Numbered from the stretch's first letter, positions 1 to 5,614 are shown. The stretch is 5,691 bases of DNA from Xanthobacteraceae bacterium (GCA_025929595.1 JAICQA010000187.1:1-5691), one strand, 5' to 3'. Notes: generated by a model not told the origin, from the sequence alone. A program made the numbers and translations.

Positions 1-45
1 CAGCGCCCCTCTGTCATCGACGTTGAGCGGGCTCAGGCAGACTTC

Positions 46-504
46 TTAGGCAGCCTTGGCCTGCGCCTCGATCACCTTGCCCTTGCCGATCGGAATCTGG
101 CGCGGCTTCATGGCCTCGGGAATCTCACGCACGAGGTCGACGTGCAGGAGACCGTTTTCGAGGCTCGCGCCCTGCACCGTCACATGGTCCGCGAGCTGGA
201 AGCGGCGCTCGAAGGCGCGGGCGGCGATGCCCTGATAGAGCACTTCACCCTTGTCCTCCTTCTCCTCGGCCTGCTTGTCGCCGCGGATGGTGAGGGTGTT
301 TTCCTTCGCCTCGATATTGATTTCCTGGTCGGTGAAGCCGGCGACCGCGACCGTGATGCGGTAGGTGTTCTCGCCGGTGCGTTCGATATTGTAGGGCGGG
401 TAGCTCGGCGCGGAGCCGTCGCCGCCGTAATTGTCGAGCAGCGAAAACAGCCGGTCGAAGCCGACGGTCGAGCGATAGAGGGGGGTCAGATCGAATGTAC
501 GCAT
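46..504 (-). CDS. hsp20: Small heat shock protein, Hsp20/IbpA-type (class A)
   Basis: ATP-independent cytoplasmic holdase chaperone that binds unfolding proteins and passes them to DnaK/ClpB; this role is known for the family. The 152-residue product has the class A N-terminal signature VGFDRLF (14-20), an alpha-crystallin domain from about 36 to 130 with FERRFQL (98-104) and the ASLENGLLHVDL block (113-124), and the C-terminal IPI motif (137-139) that docks oligomers. The length is normal for rhizobial class A proteins. The start at 504 is chosen because AGGAGGA (511-517) sits 6 nt upstream. An in-frame ATG at 528 lies inside the leader hairpin, has no visible ribosome site and would add eight residues unlike the family. 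Expression is probably controlled by an RpoH-like promoter and a ROSE-like thermometer. It is divergent from the gene at 768. No clear terminator is seen in 1-45. Which rhizobial hsp paralogue it is cannot be told. Confidence 0.95.
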   Translation of the reverse strand: MRTFDLTPLYRSTVGFDRLFSLLDNYGGDGSAPSYPPYNIERTGENTYRITVAVAGFTDQEINIEAKENTLTIRGDKQAEEKEDKGEVLYQGIAARAFERRFQLADHVTVQGASLENGLLHVDLVREIPEAMKPRQIPIGKGKVIEAQAKAA

Positions 505-597
505 GGCATATCCTCCTAAAAGCGACATGCAATTGGTTTCCGGAGCATTTGCCCGCCGAAGCCGGGCAAACCCGTGCGCCGCCGGATGGCCGGCGCG
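505..597 (-). promoter_or_regulatory. ROSE-like RNA thermometer in the hsp20 5' leader
   Basis: Read on the minus strand, the leader can form three hairpins. The first is CGCCGG/CCGGCG around a CCAT loop (580-595). The second pairs TTTGCCCG with CGGGCAAA, closed by a UUCG loop (548-570, one bulged G). The last runs from 530 to 506. In it, UCGCU (525-521) matches the UYGCU hallmark of ROSE elements and pairs with AGGA (514-511) of the Shine-Dalgarno sequence, leaving one bulged G (523). GCAUG (530-526) pairs with UAUGC (510-506) below. In known ROSE elements this weak helix melts at heat-shock temperature and opens the ribosome site. Motif and pairing are seen directly; thermal control is inferred from the family. 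The 597 boundary is the transcription start predicted from the promoter. Confidence 0.8.
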
Positions 598-603
598 GTC
601 GGC

Positions 604-632
604 ATATGGTTTTGGCGTCTTCGACCCGCAAG
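604..632 (-). promoter_or_regulatory. Candidate RpoH (sigma-32) promoter of hsp20
   Basis: On the minus strand a -35 element CTTGCG (632-627) is followed by a 17-nt spacer and CCATAT (609-604). This resembles alphaproteobacterial RpoH promoters (CTTG, 17-18 nt, then a C/T-rich TAT element). Transcription would begin near 597, just before the first leader hairpin (595-580), giving a leader of about 93 nt, a normal ROSE length. The agreement of promoter, leader length and gene type is the main support. A sigma-70 assignment cannot be excluded. Confidence 0.6.
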
Positions 633-639
633 GGTCTGG

Positions 640-665
640 CCAGATGAACGCCAGATGAACGCCAG
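640..665. repeat. 11-bp tandem repeat upstream of the hsp20 promoter
   Basis: The unit CCAGATGAACG occurs exactly at 640-650 and 651-661, followed by a partial CCAG (662-665). It lies just upstream of the proposed hsp20 -35 element. The spacing of about one DNA turn would suit two aligned protein-binding half-sites, but a chance slippage duplication is equally possible. Confidence 0.5.
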
Positions 666-696
666 CTTAGGACCCTGTTCAGGCCCGCGGCGTTAG

Positions 697-720
697 CCGT
701 TTCCCAGCGTCCGGGAACGG
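697..720. repeat. Imperfect inverted repeat in the divergent hsp20/exported-protein gap
   Basis: CCGTTTCCC (697-705) is complementary to GGGAACGG (713-720) apart from one extra T, with a 7-nt centre. It lies 47 bp before the plus-strand gene at 768. It could be an operator or a leader hairpin. No T-tract follows that would make it a convincing terminator. Nothing else clear is seen between 666 and 755. Confidence 0.3.
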
Positions 721-767
721 TTGTTCTGCAAGGGCGGAGGGGCCAAAATCGGCGCAGGAGCGAGGCC

Positions 768-1139
768 ATGGCGAGGCGGAGGACGGCAGGAGGGCTGACG
801 CTGGTGCTCGCCCTGCTTCTGCTCGCGCCGGCGAGCGAGGCGCAGAACGGCCCGCGCAACGCCCCGGGCATGCAGGCCGCTCCCACGGCACCGCCGCCGC
901 AACTGCCGCCGTATTATCTCGAACGGCGCTCCGCCGCGCCCAAGGGTTCGATGGGGCCGAACGACGTCGCCGCCTCGTTGCGCGCCCGCGGCTTCCGCGA
1001 CATCGCCCCGGTGCAGCAGCGCGGCAACACGATGATCATTCCGCAGGCCACGGGTCCGTCCGGCGAGCGCGTACAGCTTGTGATCGGACCGGGTGGGGCC
1101 ATCGTGGGCGTGCGCGTGCTTCGTCCCGAGGGGCGCTGA
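768..1139 (+). CDS. Small exported PepSY-like protein
   Basis: Function unknown. The 123-residue product starts with an Arg-rich n-region (RRR, 3-5) and a leucine-rich hydrophobic core (10-20), then a probable signal peptidase I site after SEA (23-25), so the mature protein should be periplasmic. Residues 26-49 form a Pro/Ala/Gln-rich low-complexity linker. Residues 64-117 resemble one PepSY-type unit: a helix with LRARGF (71-76), then strands around QQRGNTMIIPQA and VQLVIGPGGAIVGVRVL. PepSY domains are often associated with inhibiting peptidases or binding partners at the envelope, but a single short domain gives no specific role. AGGAG (756-760) lies 7 nt before the ATG, which fixes the start. 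The gene is 85 bp upstream of the lysophospholipase-type gene on the same strand; co-transcription is possible but not shown. Confidence 0.75.
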   Translation: MARRRTAGGLTLVLALLLLAPASEAQNGPRNAPGMQAAPTAPPPQLPPYYLERRSAAPKGSMGPNDVAASLRARGFRDIAPVQQRGNTMIIPQATGPSGERVQLVIGPGGAIVGVRVLRPEGR

Positions 1140-1224
1140 TCATTCCCGCGTTGCCGTTCCAGGCGCGACGTTGTACTTCCCGGCTACGCCGCGCGTCGGG
1201 CGCGAGCAATTCCGGCCTTCCCGC

Positions 1225-2202
1225 ATGATGCTCCATTCGATTCCGGCCAATCCGGTGCCCGAGGGCGCGGTTGTCGGCGAGATCTCGGCAAGCGACGGCG
1301 TTGCGCTCCGCTATGCGCGCTGGAACCCGAGCGCGCCGCGTCGCGGCACGGTCTGCGTCTTCACCGGCCGCAGCGACATGATCGAGAAATATTTCGAGGT
1401 GGTGGAGGAACTGCGCCGGCGCGGTTTCGCCGTCACCGTGCTCGACTGGCGCGGGCAGGGCGGGTCGGCGCGCAAGCTGCGCGACCCACGCAAAGGCTAC
1501 GTGAAGTCATTCGACGAATATCAGCTCGACATGGAAGCGCTGATCCGGGAGGTCGTGCTGCCGGATTGTCCGCCACCCTATTTCGCGCTCGGCCATTCTA
1601 TGGGGGCGCTGGTGCTGCTCGAGGCCGTGCATCAGGGACGGCGGTGGTTCGACCGCATCGTCATGACGGCGCCGATGCTGCATTTCGCCGGCCGGCGCGG
1701 CCGGTGGTACTCGCCGCTGTTCGCCAATGTCGGGCGCGTGCTTGGTCTCGGTAGGCTCTATGTGCCCGGCGGCGGGCCGATGCCGGTCATTCACGGGCCG
1801 TTCCAGGACAATCGCGCGACGTCCGATCCGGTGCGCTTCGAGCGCTCCGCATCGATCGTGCATAGCATCCCGCAACTCGCCATCGGCTCGCCGACGATCG
1901 CGTGGGCGCATGCCGCCTTCGCGGTGCAGAAGCGTGCCGCCGATCCCTCCTATGCGTCCGAGTTGCGCCAGCCGCTCCTCATCATCGCGGCCGGCAAGGA
2001 CAGCGTGGTGTCGAACGCCGCGATCGAGCACTTTTCGCAACGGCTCAGGGCCGGCGCGCATCTGGTCGTGTCGAGCAGCCGGCACGAGATCCTGATGGAG
2101 CGCGACGTGTTTCGCAGCCAGTTCTGGGCGGCGTTCGACGCTTTCGTGCCGGGCTCGCCGCCGCACGCGCAGACGACCGCGCGCGTGCCGACGTATAGCT
2201 AG
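1225..2202 (+). CDS. Alpha/beta hydrolase, lysophospholipase (PldB-like, Hydrolase_4/S33)
   Basis: Predicted serine hydrolase that would cleave the acyl ester of lysophospholipids or monoacylglycerols; the substrate is inferred from family resemblance. The 325-residue protein shows the whole catalytic triad: nucleophile Ser125 in GHSMG, Asp259 in AAGKDSVV, and His287 in SSRHEILME. Other family blocks are VCVFTGRSDMIEKYFE near 50-65, LDWRGQGGS near 74-82 and VLPDCPPPYFALGHSMG ahead of the nucleophile. No signal peptide or membrane segment is evident, so it is probably cytoplasmic or membrane-associated. The start is uncertain: ATGs at 1225 and 1228 both fit, and the MMLHSIPANPVPEG beginning matches my memory of rhizobial relatives, but no strong ribosome site precedes them. 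A GTG at 1093 would overlap the preceding gene and add 44 unconvincing residues. Confidence 0.9.
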   Translation: MMLHSIPANPVPEGAVVGEISASDGVALRYARWNPSAPRRGTVCVFTGRSDMIEKYFEVVEELRRRGFAVTVLDWRGQGGSARKLRDPRKGYVKSFDEYQLDMEALIREVVLPDCPPPYFALGHSMGALVLLEAVHQGRRWFDRIVMTAPMLHFAGRRGRWYSPLFANVGRVLGLGRLYVPGGGPMPVIHGPFQDNRATSDPVRFERSASIVHSIPQLAIGSPTIAWAHAAFAVQKRAADPSYASELRQPLLIIAAGKDSVVSNAAIEHFSQRLRAGAHLVVSSSRHEILMERDVFRSQFWAAFDAFVPGSPPHAQTTARVPTYS

Positions 2203-2214
2203 GTATCATTCGTC

Positions 2215-2251
2215 ATCCCGACCGAGGCGCGTCAGCGCCGAGAGCCGGGAT
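2215..2251. repeat. Palindromic intergenic element between convergent genes
   Basis: Nested inverted repeats: outer ATCCCG (2215-2220) with CGGGAT (2246-2251), inner GGCGC (2226-2230) with GCGCC (2235-2239) around GTCA. The pattern, beginning CGTCATCCCG and ending GCCGGGATT, resembles short interspersed palindromes common between genes of Bradyrhizobium and relatives. It lies 12 bp after the lysophospholipase-type stop and 27 bp before the hisN stop, so it could also act as a two-way transcription barrier, although no long T-tract is present. Copy number cannot be judged from a single window. Confidence 0.55.
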
Positions 2252-2277
2252 TGTCCACGGTCTATTGATGACGACGA

Positions 2278-3060
2278 TTAAGTAGAGAGCAGCTTCAGCG
2301 CCTGCTCGTGCACGCGCTTGTCGCCGGCAGCGATGACGCGGCCGCCCTCCGTCGCCGGCCCGCCGTCCCAGCTCGTGACGATGCCGCCCGCGCCTTCGAC
2401 GATCGGAATGAGCGGCATGATGTCGTAGCGGTTCAGGCCGGCCTCGATCACCAGATCGATGTGGCCGGCGGCGACCATGCAATAGGCGTAGCAATCGCCG
2501 CCATAGCGTGAGAGCTGCGCGGCTTGCTCGACGCGGCGGAAGCGCTGGCGCTCCTCGTCGTTCATCAGCAGCGGGCTCGTGGTGAAGAGGATGGCGTCCT
2601 TCACGGCCTTGCAGCCGCGCGCCGACAGTTTGCGCTCGCCGGCCGGGCCGCGATAGCGCGCGACGGCGCCGTCGCCGGTGAAGCGCTCGCCGATGAAGGG
2701 CTGGTGCATCATGCCGTAGACCGGCTCGCCGTCCTTCAGGAGGCCGATCAGCGTGCCCCAGTTGGGCATGCCGGCGATGAAGGATTTCGTGCCGTCGATC
2801 GGATCGAGCACCCAGACGTAGGCCGCGTCCGGCCGGTCGTCGCCGAATTCCTCGCCGATGATGCCGTGCGCGGGGAAGGTCTTGCGGATGAGCGCGCGCA
2901 TCGCCGTCTCGGCGGCGCGGTCGGCCTCGGTCACGGGATCGAACACGCCGCCGCTGCTCTTGTTCTGCACGCCGAGCGTGGTGCGGAAAAAAGGCCGGAT
3001 CGCTTCGCCCGCGACGGTCGCGAGCTTGTCGACGAAGGTCGCGAAATCGACCGGACCCAT
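2278..3060 (-). CDS. hisN: Histidinol-phosphatase HisN-like (inositol monophosphatase family)
   Basis: Mg2+-dependent phosphatase. HisN-type members convert L-histidinol phosphate to histidinol, the penultimate step before histidinol dehydrogenase in histidine synthesis. The 260-residue product carries the family metal sites in order: DPVTEAD (41-47), GEE (69-71), DPIDGT (86-91) and the C-terminal metal Asp in YDIMPLIPIVEGAGG (Asp213). The form WVLDPIDGTKSFIAGMPNWG and the LIPIVEGAGG ending are typical of HisN, as opposed to SuhB-type inositol phosphatases, which have WDxAAG at that site. A broader sugar- or inositol-phosphatase activity cannot be excluded by eye. GGAGG (3068-3072) lies 7 nt before the ATG and fixes the start. 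It stands alone, convergent with the hydrolase gene and divergent from the MFS gene, with no other his genes in view. Confidence 0.9.
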   Translation of the reverse strand: MGPVDFATFVDKLATVAGEAIRPFFRTTLGVQNKSSGGVFDPVTEADRAAETAMRALIRKTFPAHGIIGEEFGDDRPDAAYVWVLDPIDGTKSFIAGMPNWGTLIGLLKDGEPVYGMMHQPFIGERFTGDGAVARYRGPAGERKLSARGCKAVKDAILFTTSPLLMNDEERQRFRRVEQAAQLSRYGGDCYAYCMVAAGHIDLVIEAGLNRYDIMPLIPIVEGAGGIVTSWDGGPATEGGRVIAAGDKRVHEQALKLLST

Positions 3061-3098
3061 TGCGTCGCCTCCAGGGAACCCGCCTCAGGGAGGGTTTC

Positions 3099-3126
3099 TT
3101 AAGACCGTGAGGCGAGGCGATACTTA
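3099..3126 (+). promoter_or_regulatory. Weak candidate promoter for the MFS gene
   Basis: TTAAGA (3099-3104), a 16-nt spacer and TACTTA (3121-3126) on the plus strand could drive the MFS transporter from near 3133. The match is poor, and the call rests mainly on this being a divergent gap that must hold promoters for both genes. Confidence 0.2.
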
Positions 3127-3150
3127 GCCCGCGCCATGACCGCCCGGCAA
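3122..3150 (-). promoter_or_regulatory. Candidate sigma-70-type promoter for hisN
   Basis: On the minus strand TTGCCG (3150-3145), a 17-nt spacer, then CTAAGT (3127-3122) gives a plausible housekeeping promoter with transcription starting near 3115 and a leader of about 55 nt. The -10 match is modest. It overlaps the possible plus-strand -10 of the MFS gene. Confidence 0.3.
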
Positions 3151-3176
3151 CGCTCCTTCGCGCGTCCAAGCGTTGC
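3147..3176. repeat. 8-bp perfect inverted repeat ahead of the MFS gene
   Basis: GCAACGCT (3147-3154) and AGCGTTGC (3169-3176) are exact reverse complements separated by 14 bp. The arm centres are about 22 bp apart, two helical turns, which would suit a dimeric repressor operator. As RNA, the same sequence would form a hairpin in the MFS leader. It also overlaps the -35 element proposed for hisN, so one regulator could affect both genes. No regulator gene is seen nearby. Confidence 0.4.
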
Positions 3177-3233
3177 GCGGGCCCCGGCGGCATGGCAGTC
3201 GTGACGGCCGACGACCAATCCCGCAGGAGCGAC

Positions 3234-4511
3234 ATGTCCGTCACGGGGGCGCGTGCGCCCGGCTCGATGAGCGCACCGCTCGGCACGCTTGTGCTGCTTG
3301 TGGCGGCGATGTGCATCATCCACATCGTCAGCCAGTTCCTGCGCAACTCCGTGGGCGTCATCGCCCCCGATCTGGCGAGCGAGTTCGGCCTTGGCGGCGC
3401 CGGCATCGGCTTCCTGGCAAGCGCCTTTTTCCTCGGTTTTGCCGGCGCGCAGATTCCGCTCGGCGTCGCGATCGACCGCTGGGGACCGCGGCTTGCGATG
3501 TCCATATCGATGGGCATCGCGGTGGCGGGCGTCGTGCTGTTTGCGATCGCGCCGAGTGCCGAGATGCTGGTGTTCGCGCGCATCCTGATGGGCTTCGGTT
3601 GCGCGAGCTTCTTCATGGGGCCGCTCGCGATCTACAGCCGCTGGTTTCCGCCCGAGCGTTTCTCGACGCTGGTCGGCATCCAGCTCGGGTTTTCCGGGAT
3701 CGGCGTCATCGCGGCGACGGCGCCGCTCGCGTTCGCGACGGCGGCGATCGGCTGGCGTTCGAGCTTCCTCGCGGTCGCGGCCGTGGCGGCGGTTGTCGGC
3801 GTCTTTGTCTATGCCGTGGCGCGCGACGATCCGCCGGGGGTCGTGCGTCCGAAATCGTCGGAATCGCTCGCTGAGGCGTTCGCCGGACTGAAGGATGTCG
3901 TGCGGCTTCGCTCCTACCTTTATGTGTTCGCGATGCAGTTTGCGGGCTACTCGACATTTCTCACGATCTTCGGACTATGGGCGGGCCCGTATCTCGCGCA
4001 TGTCTATGGCTACGACCTCGACCAGCGCGGCAATATGCTGTTCGTGCTGGCGGCGACGCATCTGATTGCGAGCGCGCTCTGGGGACCGGCCGACCGTCTG
4101 TTCAAGAGCTACAAGATTCCGACCGCGTCCGCCGCCGCCGTCACCGTGTGCTCACTCCTGTGGCTCGCGGTTGTCGGCAAGCCGAGCGAACCGGTGCTGG
4201 TCGTCTGGTTCGTGGTGTTCGGGTTCTTCGCGAGCTGCACCGCGATCATCACCGCGCACGGCCGTTCGCTGCTGCCGCCGCAATTCGTCGGGCGTGGACT
4301 GACCGTGCTCAATCTCGCGACGATGGGCGGCGTGTTCATTGTGCAGGCCGCGACCGGCGCGGTGGTGGGACTTTTCGACGCGCCCGATGGGATCTATCCG
4401 GTGAACGCATATCGCGCAGCGTTCGCTTGCATCGCCGCGGTGCTTGCCGTCTGCACGTTGATTTATCTGCGTTCGCACGACCCCGCGCGCGACATGGCGC
4501 GCGCCCGCTAA
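3234..4511 (+). CDS. Major facilitator superfamily (MFS) transporter
   Basis: Inner-membrane secondary transporter of unknown substrate. The 425-residue product has the usual 12 hydrophobic segments, roughly at 15-37, 55-75, 85-105, 108-130, 148-172, 174-195, 230-250, 265-285, 300-316, 320-340, 358-380 and 395-412, with a longer hydrophilic loop between 196 and 228 separating the two six-helix halves. MFS motif A is clear in the TM2-TM3 loop as GVAIDRWGPRL (78-88). Arg116 in TM4 (ARILMGFG) and the SRWFPPERF loop (135-143) recall organophosphate/hexuronate-type MFS permeases, but this does not settle the substrate. The start at 3234 has AGGAG (3225-3229) upstream at a short 4-nt spacing. An ATG at 3192 would add 14 hydrophilic residues and has a weaker GGCGG site, and it remains possible. 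Neighbours do not reveal the cargo. Confidence 0.9.
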   Translation: MSVTGARAPGSMSAPLGTLVLLVAAMCIIHIVSQFLRNSVGVIAPDLASEFGLGGAGIGFLASAFFLGFAGAQIPLGVAIDRWGPRLAMSISMGIAVAGVVLFAIAPSAEMLVFARILMGFGCASFFMGPLAIYSRWFPPERFSTLVGIQLGFSGIGVIAATAPLAFATAAIGWRSSFLAVAAVAAVVGVFVYAVARDDPPGVVRPKSSESLAEAFAGLKDVVRLRSYLYVFAMQFAGYSTFLTIFGLWAGPYLAHVYGYDLDQRGNMLFVLAATHLIASALWGPADRLFKSYKIPTASAAAVTVCSLLWLAVVGKPSEPVLVVWFVVFGFFASCTAIITAHGRSLLPPQFVGRGLTVLNLATMGGVFIVQAATGAVVGLFDAPDGIYPVNAYRAAFACIAAVLAVCTLIYLRSHDPARDMARAR

Positions 4512-4577
4512 TTAGGCGCGCTTGCCTAGCCATGCCCGACGCGCATGCCTGAGATAGTTATAAAACATAGCCATTTC

Positions 4578-4606
4578 CTTGCACTTCTGGCGCCGCACCT
4601 TATGTT
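4578..4606 (+). promoter_or_regulatory. Candidate sRNA promoter
   Basis: CTTGCA (4578-4583), a 17-nt spacer and TATGTT (4601-4606) on the plus strand, preceded by an AT-rich stretch (4551-4577) unusual for this GC-rich window that could act as an UP element. It predicts a transcript start near 4613 and an RNA of about 100 nt. Alphaproteobacterial housekeeping promoters favour CTTG at -35, which fits. Confidence 0.45.
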
Positions 4607-4613
4607 TGTGCAG

Positions 4614-4714
4614 CGCGGTAATGCGATTGGCGTCGCGTTACTCGCCGCCCTCCTTGGGCGTTTCCTCCCTAGACTTGGGCCGCTTCGGGCAACCGAAGCG
4701 GCCTCTTTCTTTTC
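4614..4714 (+). ncRNA. mmgR: Alpha-r8/MmgR-like trans-acting sRNA
   Basis: A noncoding transcript is supported by three elements in order. First is a short hairpin CGCCC/GGGCG around UCCUU (4646-4660). Then comes UUUCCUCCCU (4661-4670), identical to the conserved unpaired core I recall for the alpha-r8/MmgR family of rhizobial sRNAs. Last is a strong intrinsic terminator (4678-4714). MmgR of Sinorhizobium meliloti is about 77 nt, Hfq-linked, and limits polyhydroxybutyrate storage; transferring that role here is inference. The C/U-rich core is complementary to Shine-Dalgarno sequences and probably blocks translation of targets. The 5' end is uncertain: the proposed promoter gives about 4614, while the S. 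meliloti length would put it near 4637. It lies between the MFS gene and the convergent N-formylglutamate amidohydrolase gene, transcribed on its own. Confidence 0.75.
4678..4714 (+). terminator. Strong Rho-independent terminator of the sRNA
   Basis: An 11-bp perfect stem, GGCCGCTTCGG (4678-4688) with CCGAAGCGGCC (4693-4703), is closed by a GNRA-type GCAA loop and followed by the T-rich tail TCTTTCTTTT. The tail is on the plus strand only, so it terminates plus-strand transcription. It could also stop any read-through from the MFS gene. On the minus strand the hairpin lies 20 bp past the stop at 4724 but lacks a T-tract. Confidence 0.9.
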
Positions 4715-4723
4715 TGAAGCCGA

Positions 4724-5614
4724 TTACTCGGCGGCGTCGCGCAGGGGCTCGATGCCGTGTGCGGTCGCCTGTGCGAGTTTCGCGATCATGCGGCCGAGGT
4801 CGGTCTTCACGGTCTCGAAGCGCGGCGTCTTCCGGTATTCGCGCTCATCCATGTAGAGCGCGCGATTGACCTCGATCTGCACCGCGTGAAGCCCGGCGGC
4901 GGGGTCGCCGTAATGCTCGGTGATGAAGCCGCCCGCATAAGGCTTGTTGCGCAGGACCGAATAGCCGGCGGCGCGCAGCGATTCCTCGATCGTGTCGGTG
5001 ACGGCCGCGGCACAACTCGTGCCGTAGCGGTCGCCCAGGACGATGTCGGCGCGCGGGCGTTCTTCGCGCCCGTTCGCATTCGACGGCATGGAATGACAGT
5101 CGACCAGCACGGCGACGCCGTAGGCGCGTTGCGCGTTCACGATCATGCGGCGGAGCGCGCGATGATAGGGCTTGTAGTAAAGCTCGATGCGGGCGAGCGC
5201 CTCGTCGACCGGAATGCGCCGGTCATAGATCTCGCGCGCGTCGCCGACGACGCGGGCAATCGTCCCGAGCCCGCCGGCCACCCGCAGCGAGCGCGTGTTG
5301 GCGAAGGCGGGCAGGCGGCCCTCGAACATGCGCGGGTCGAGCTCATAGGGCTCGCGGTTCACGTCGAGGAAAGCGCGTGGGAAATTCGCGCGCATGACCG
5401 GTACGCCGAATTTGACCGCGTCGGCGAACAGCTCGTCGACGAAGGTGTCCTCCGAACGGCGCAACGTCGCGAGGTCGAGGCGGCTCTGGGCGATGAAACG
5501 GGAGAGATAGGAGCGCCCGCTGTGCGGCGAGTTGCAGACCACGGGCCCGGACAAGGCGGCCGGCTCCGACAGCTGGTGCGGGGGGTCGAGCTCGTCGACA
5601 ATGCGGGCGGTCAT
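4724..5614 (-). CDS. N-formylglutamate amidohydrolase family protein
   Basis: Predicted metal-dependent hydrolase that splits N-formyl-L-glutamate into formate and glutamate, the last step of the five-step histidine (Hut) pathway; some family members act on other N-acylated amino acids. The 296-residue product has the family blocks in order: NSPHSG (28-33), SEDTFVDELF (54-63), FPRAFLDVNREPYELDPRMF (78-97), VDCHSMPS (171-178), and the C-terminal PYAGGFITEHYG (225-236) followed by VQIEVNRALYMDE (245-257). His31, His174, His234 and Glu248 are likely metal or catalytic residues. The ATG at 5614 has only a weak upstream GAGAG; an in-frame TTG at 5632 would add six residues and is less likely. A poor promoter-like TTCACA, 18-nt gap, CAATAT sits in the 77 bp upstream. 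No other hut gene is in view, so a dedicated role in histidine breakdown (hutG) is not proven. Confidence 0.92.
   Translation of the reverse strand: MTARIVDELDPPHQLSEPAALSGPVVCNSPHSGRSYLSRFIAQSRLDLATLRRSEDTFVDELFADAVKFGVPVMRANFPRAFLDVNREPYELDPRMFEGRLPAFANTRSLRVAGGLGTIARVVGDAREIYDRRIPVDEALARIELYYKPYHRALRRMIVNAQRAYGVAVLVDCHSMPSNANGREERPRADIVLGDRYGTSCAAAVTDTIEESLRAAGYSVLRNKPYAGGFITEHYGDPAAGLHAVQIEVNRALYMDEREYRKTPRFETVKTDLGRMIAKLAQATAHGIEPLRDAAE

Noticed and set aside
1093..1224. GTG-initiated 44-residue extension of the lysophospholipase-type protein.
   Set aside because: It overlaps the end of the exported-protein gene, lacks a convincing ribosome site, and the family-like N-terminus begins at the ATGs at 1225/1228.
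3087..3093. AGGGAGG is complementary to the CCUCCCU core of the sRNA and could be a local target.
   Set aside because: It lies upstream of the likely MFS transcript start and on the strand opposite to the hisN messenger. Seven-base purine matches to an anti-Shine-Dalgarno core are common by chance.
3136..3204. 22-codon reading frame before the MFS gene that could be a leader peptide overlapping the ATG at 3192.
   Set aside because: It has no Shine-Dalgarno sequence, an unremarkable Arg/Ala composition expected in GC-rich DNA, and no run of one amino acid that would suggest attenuation.
2213..3616. 467-codon minus-strand open frame spanning hisN and the start of the MFS gene.
   Set aside because: Its translation is Arg/Pro-rich low complexity, the typical shadow of real genes in GC-rich DNA, and it overlaps two well-supported genes.
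4513..4528. Small TAGGC/GCCTA inverted repeat just after the MFS stop as its terminator.
   Set aside because: The stem is only five base pairs and no T-tract follows; the sRNA terminator at 4678 is a far better stop.
4545..4869. Plus-strand frames of about 100 codons running through the sRNA and its terminator.
   Set aside because: They contain the strong terminator hairpin and end inside the antisense of the next gene; neither the composition nor a ribosome site supports coding.
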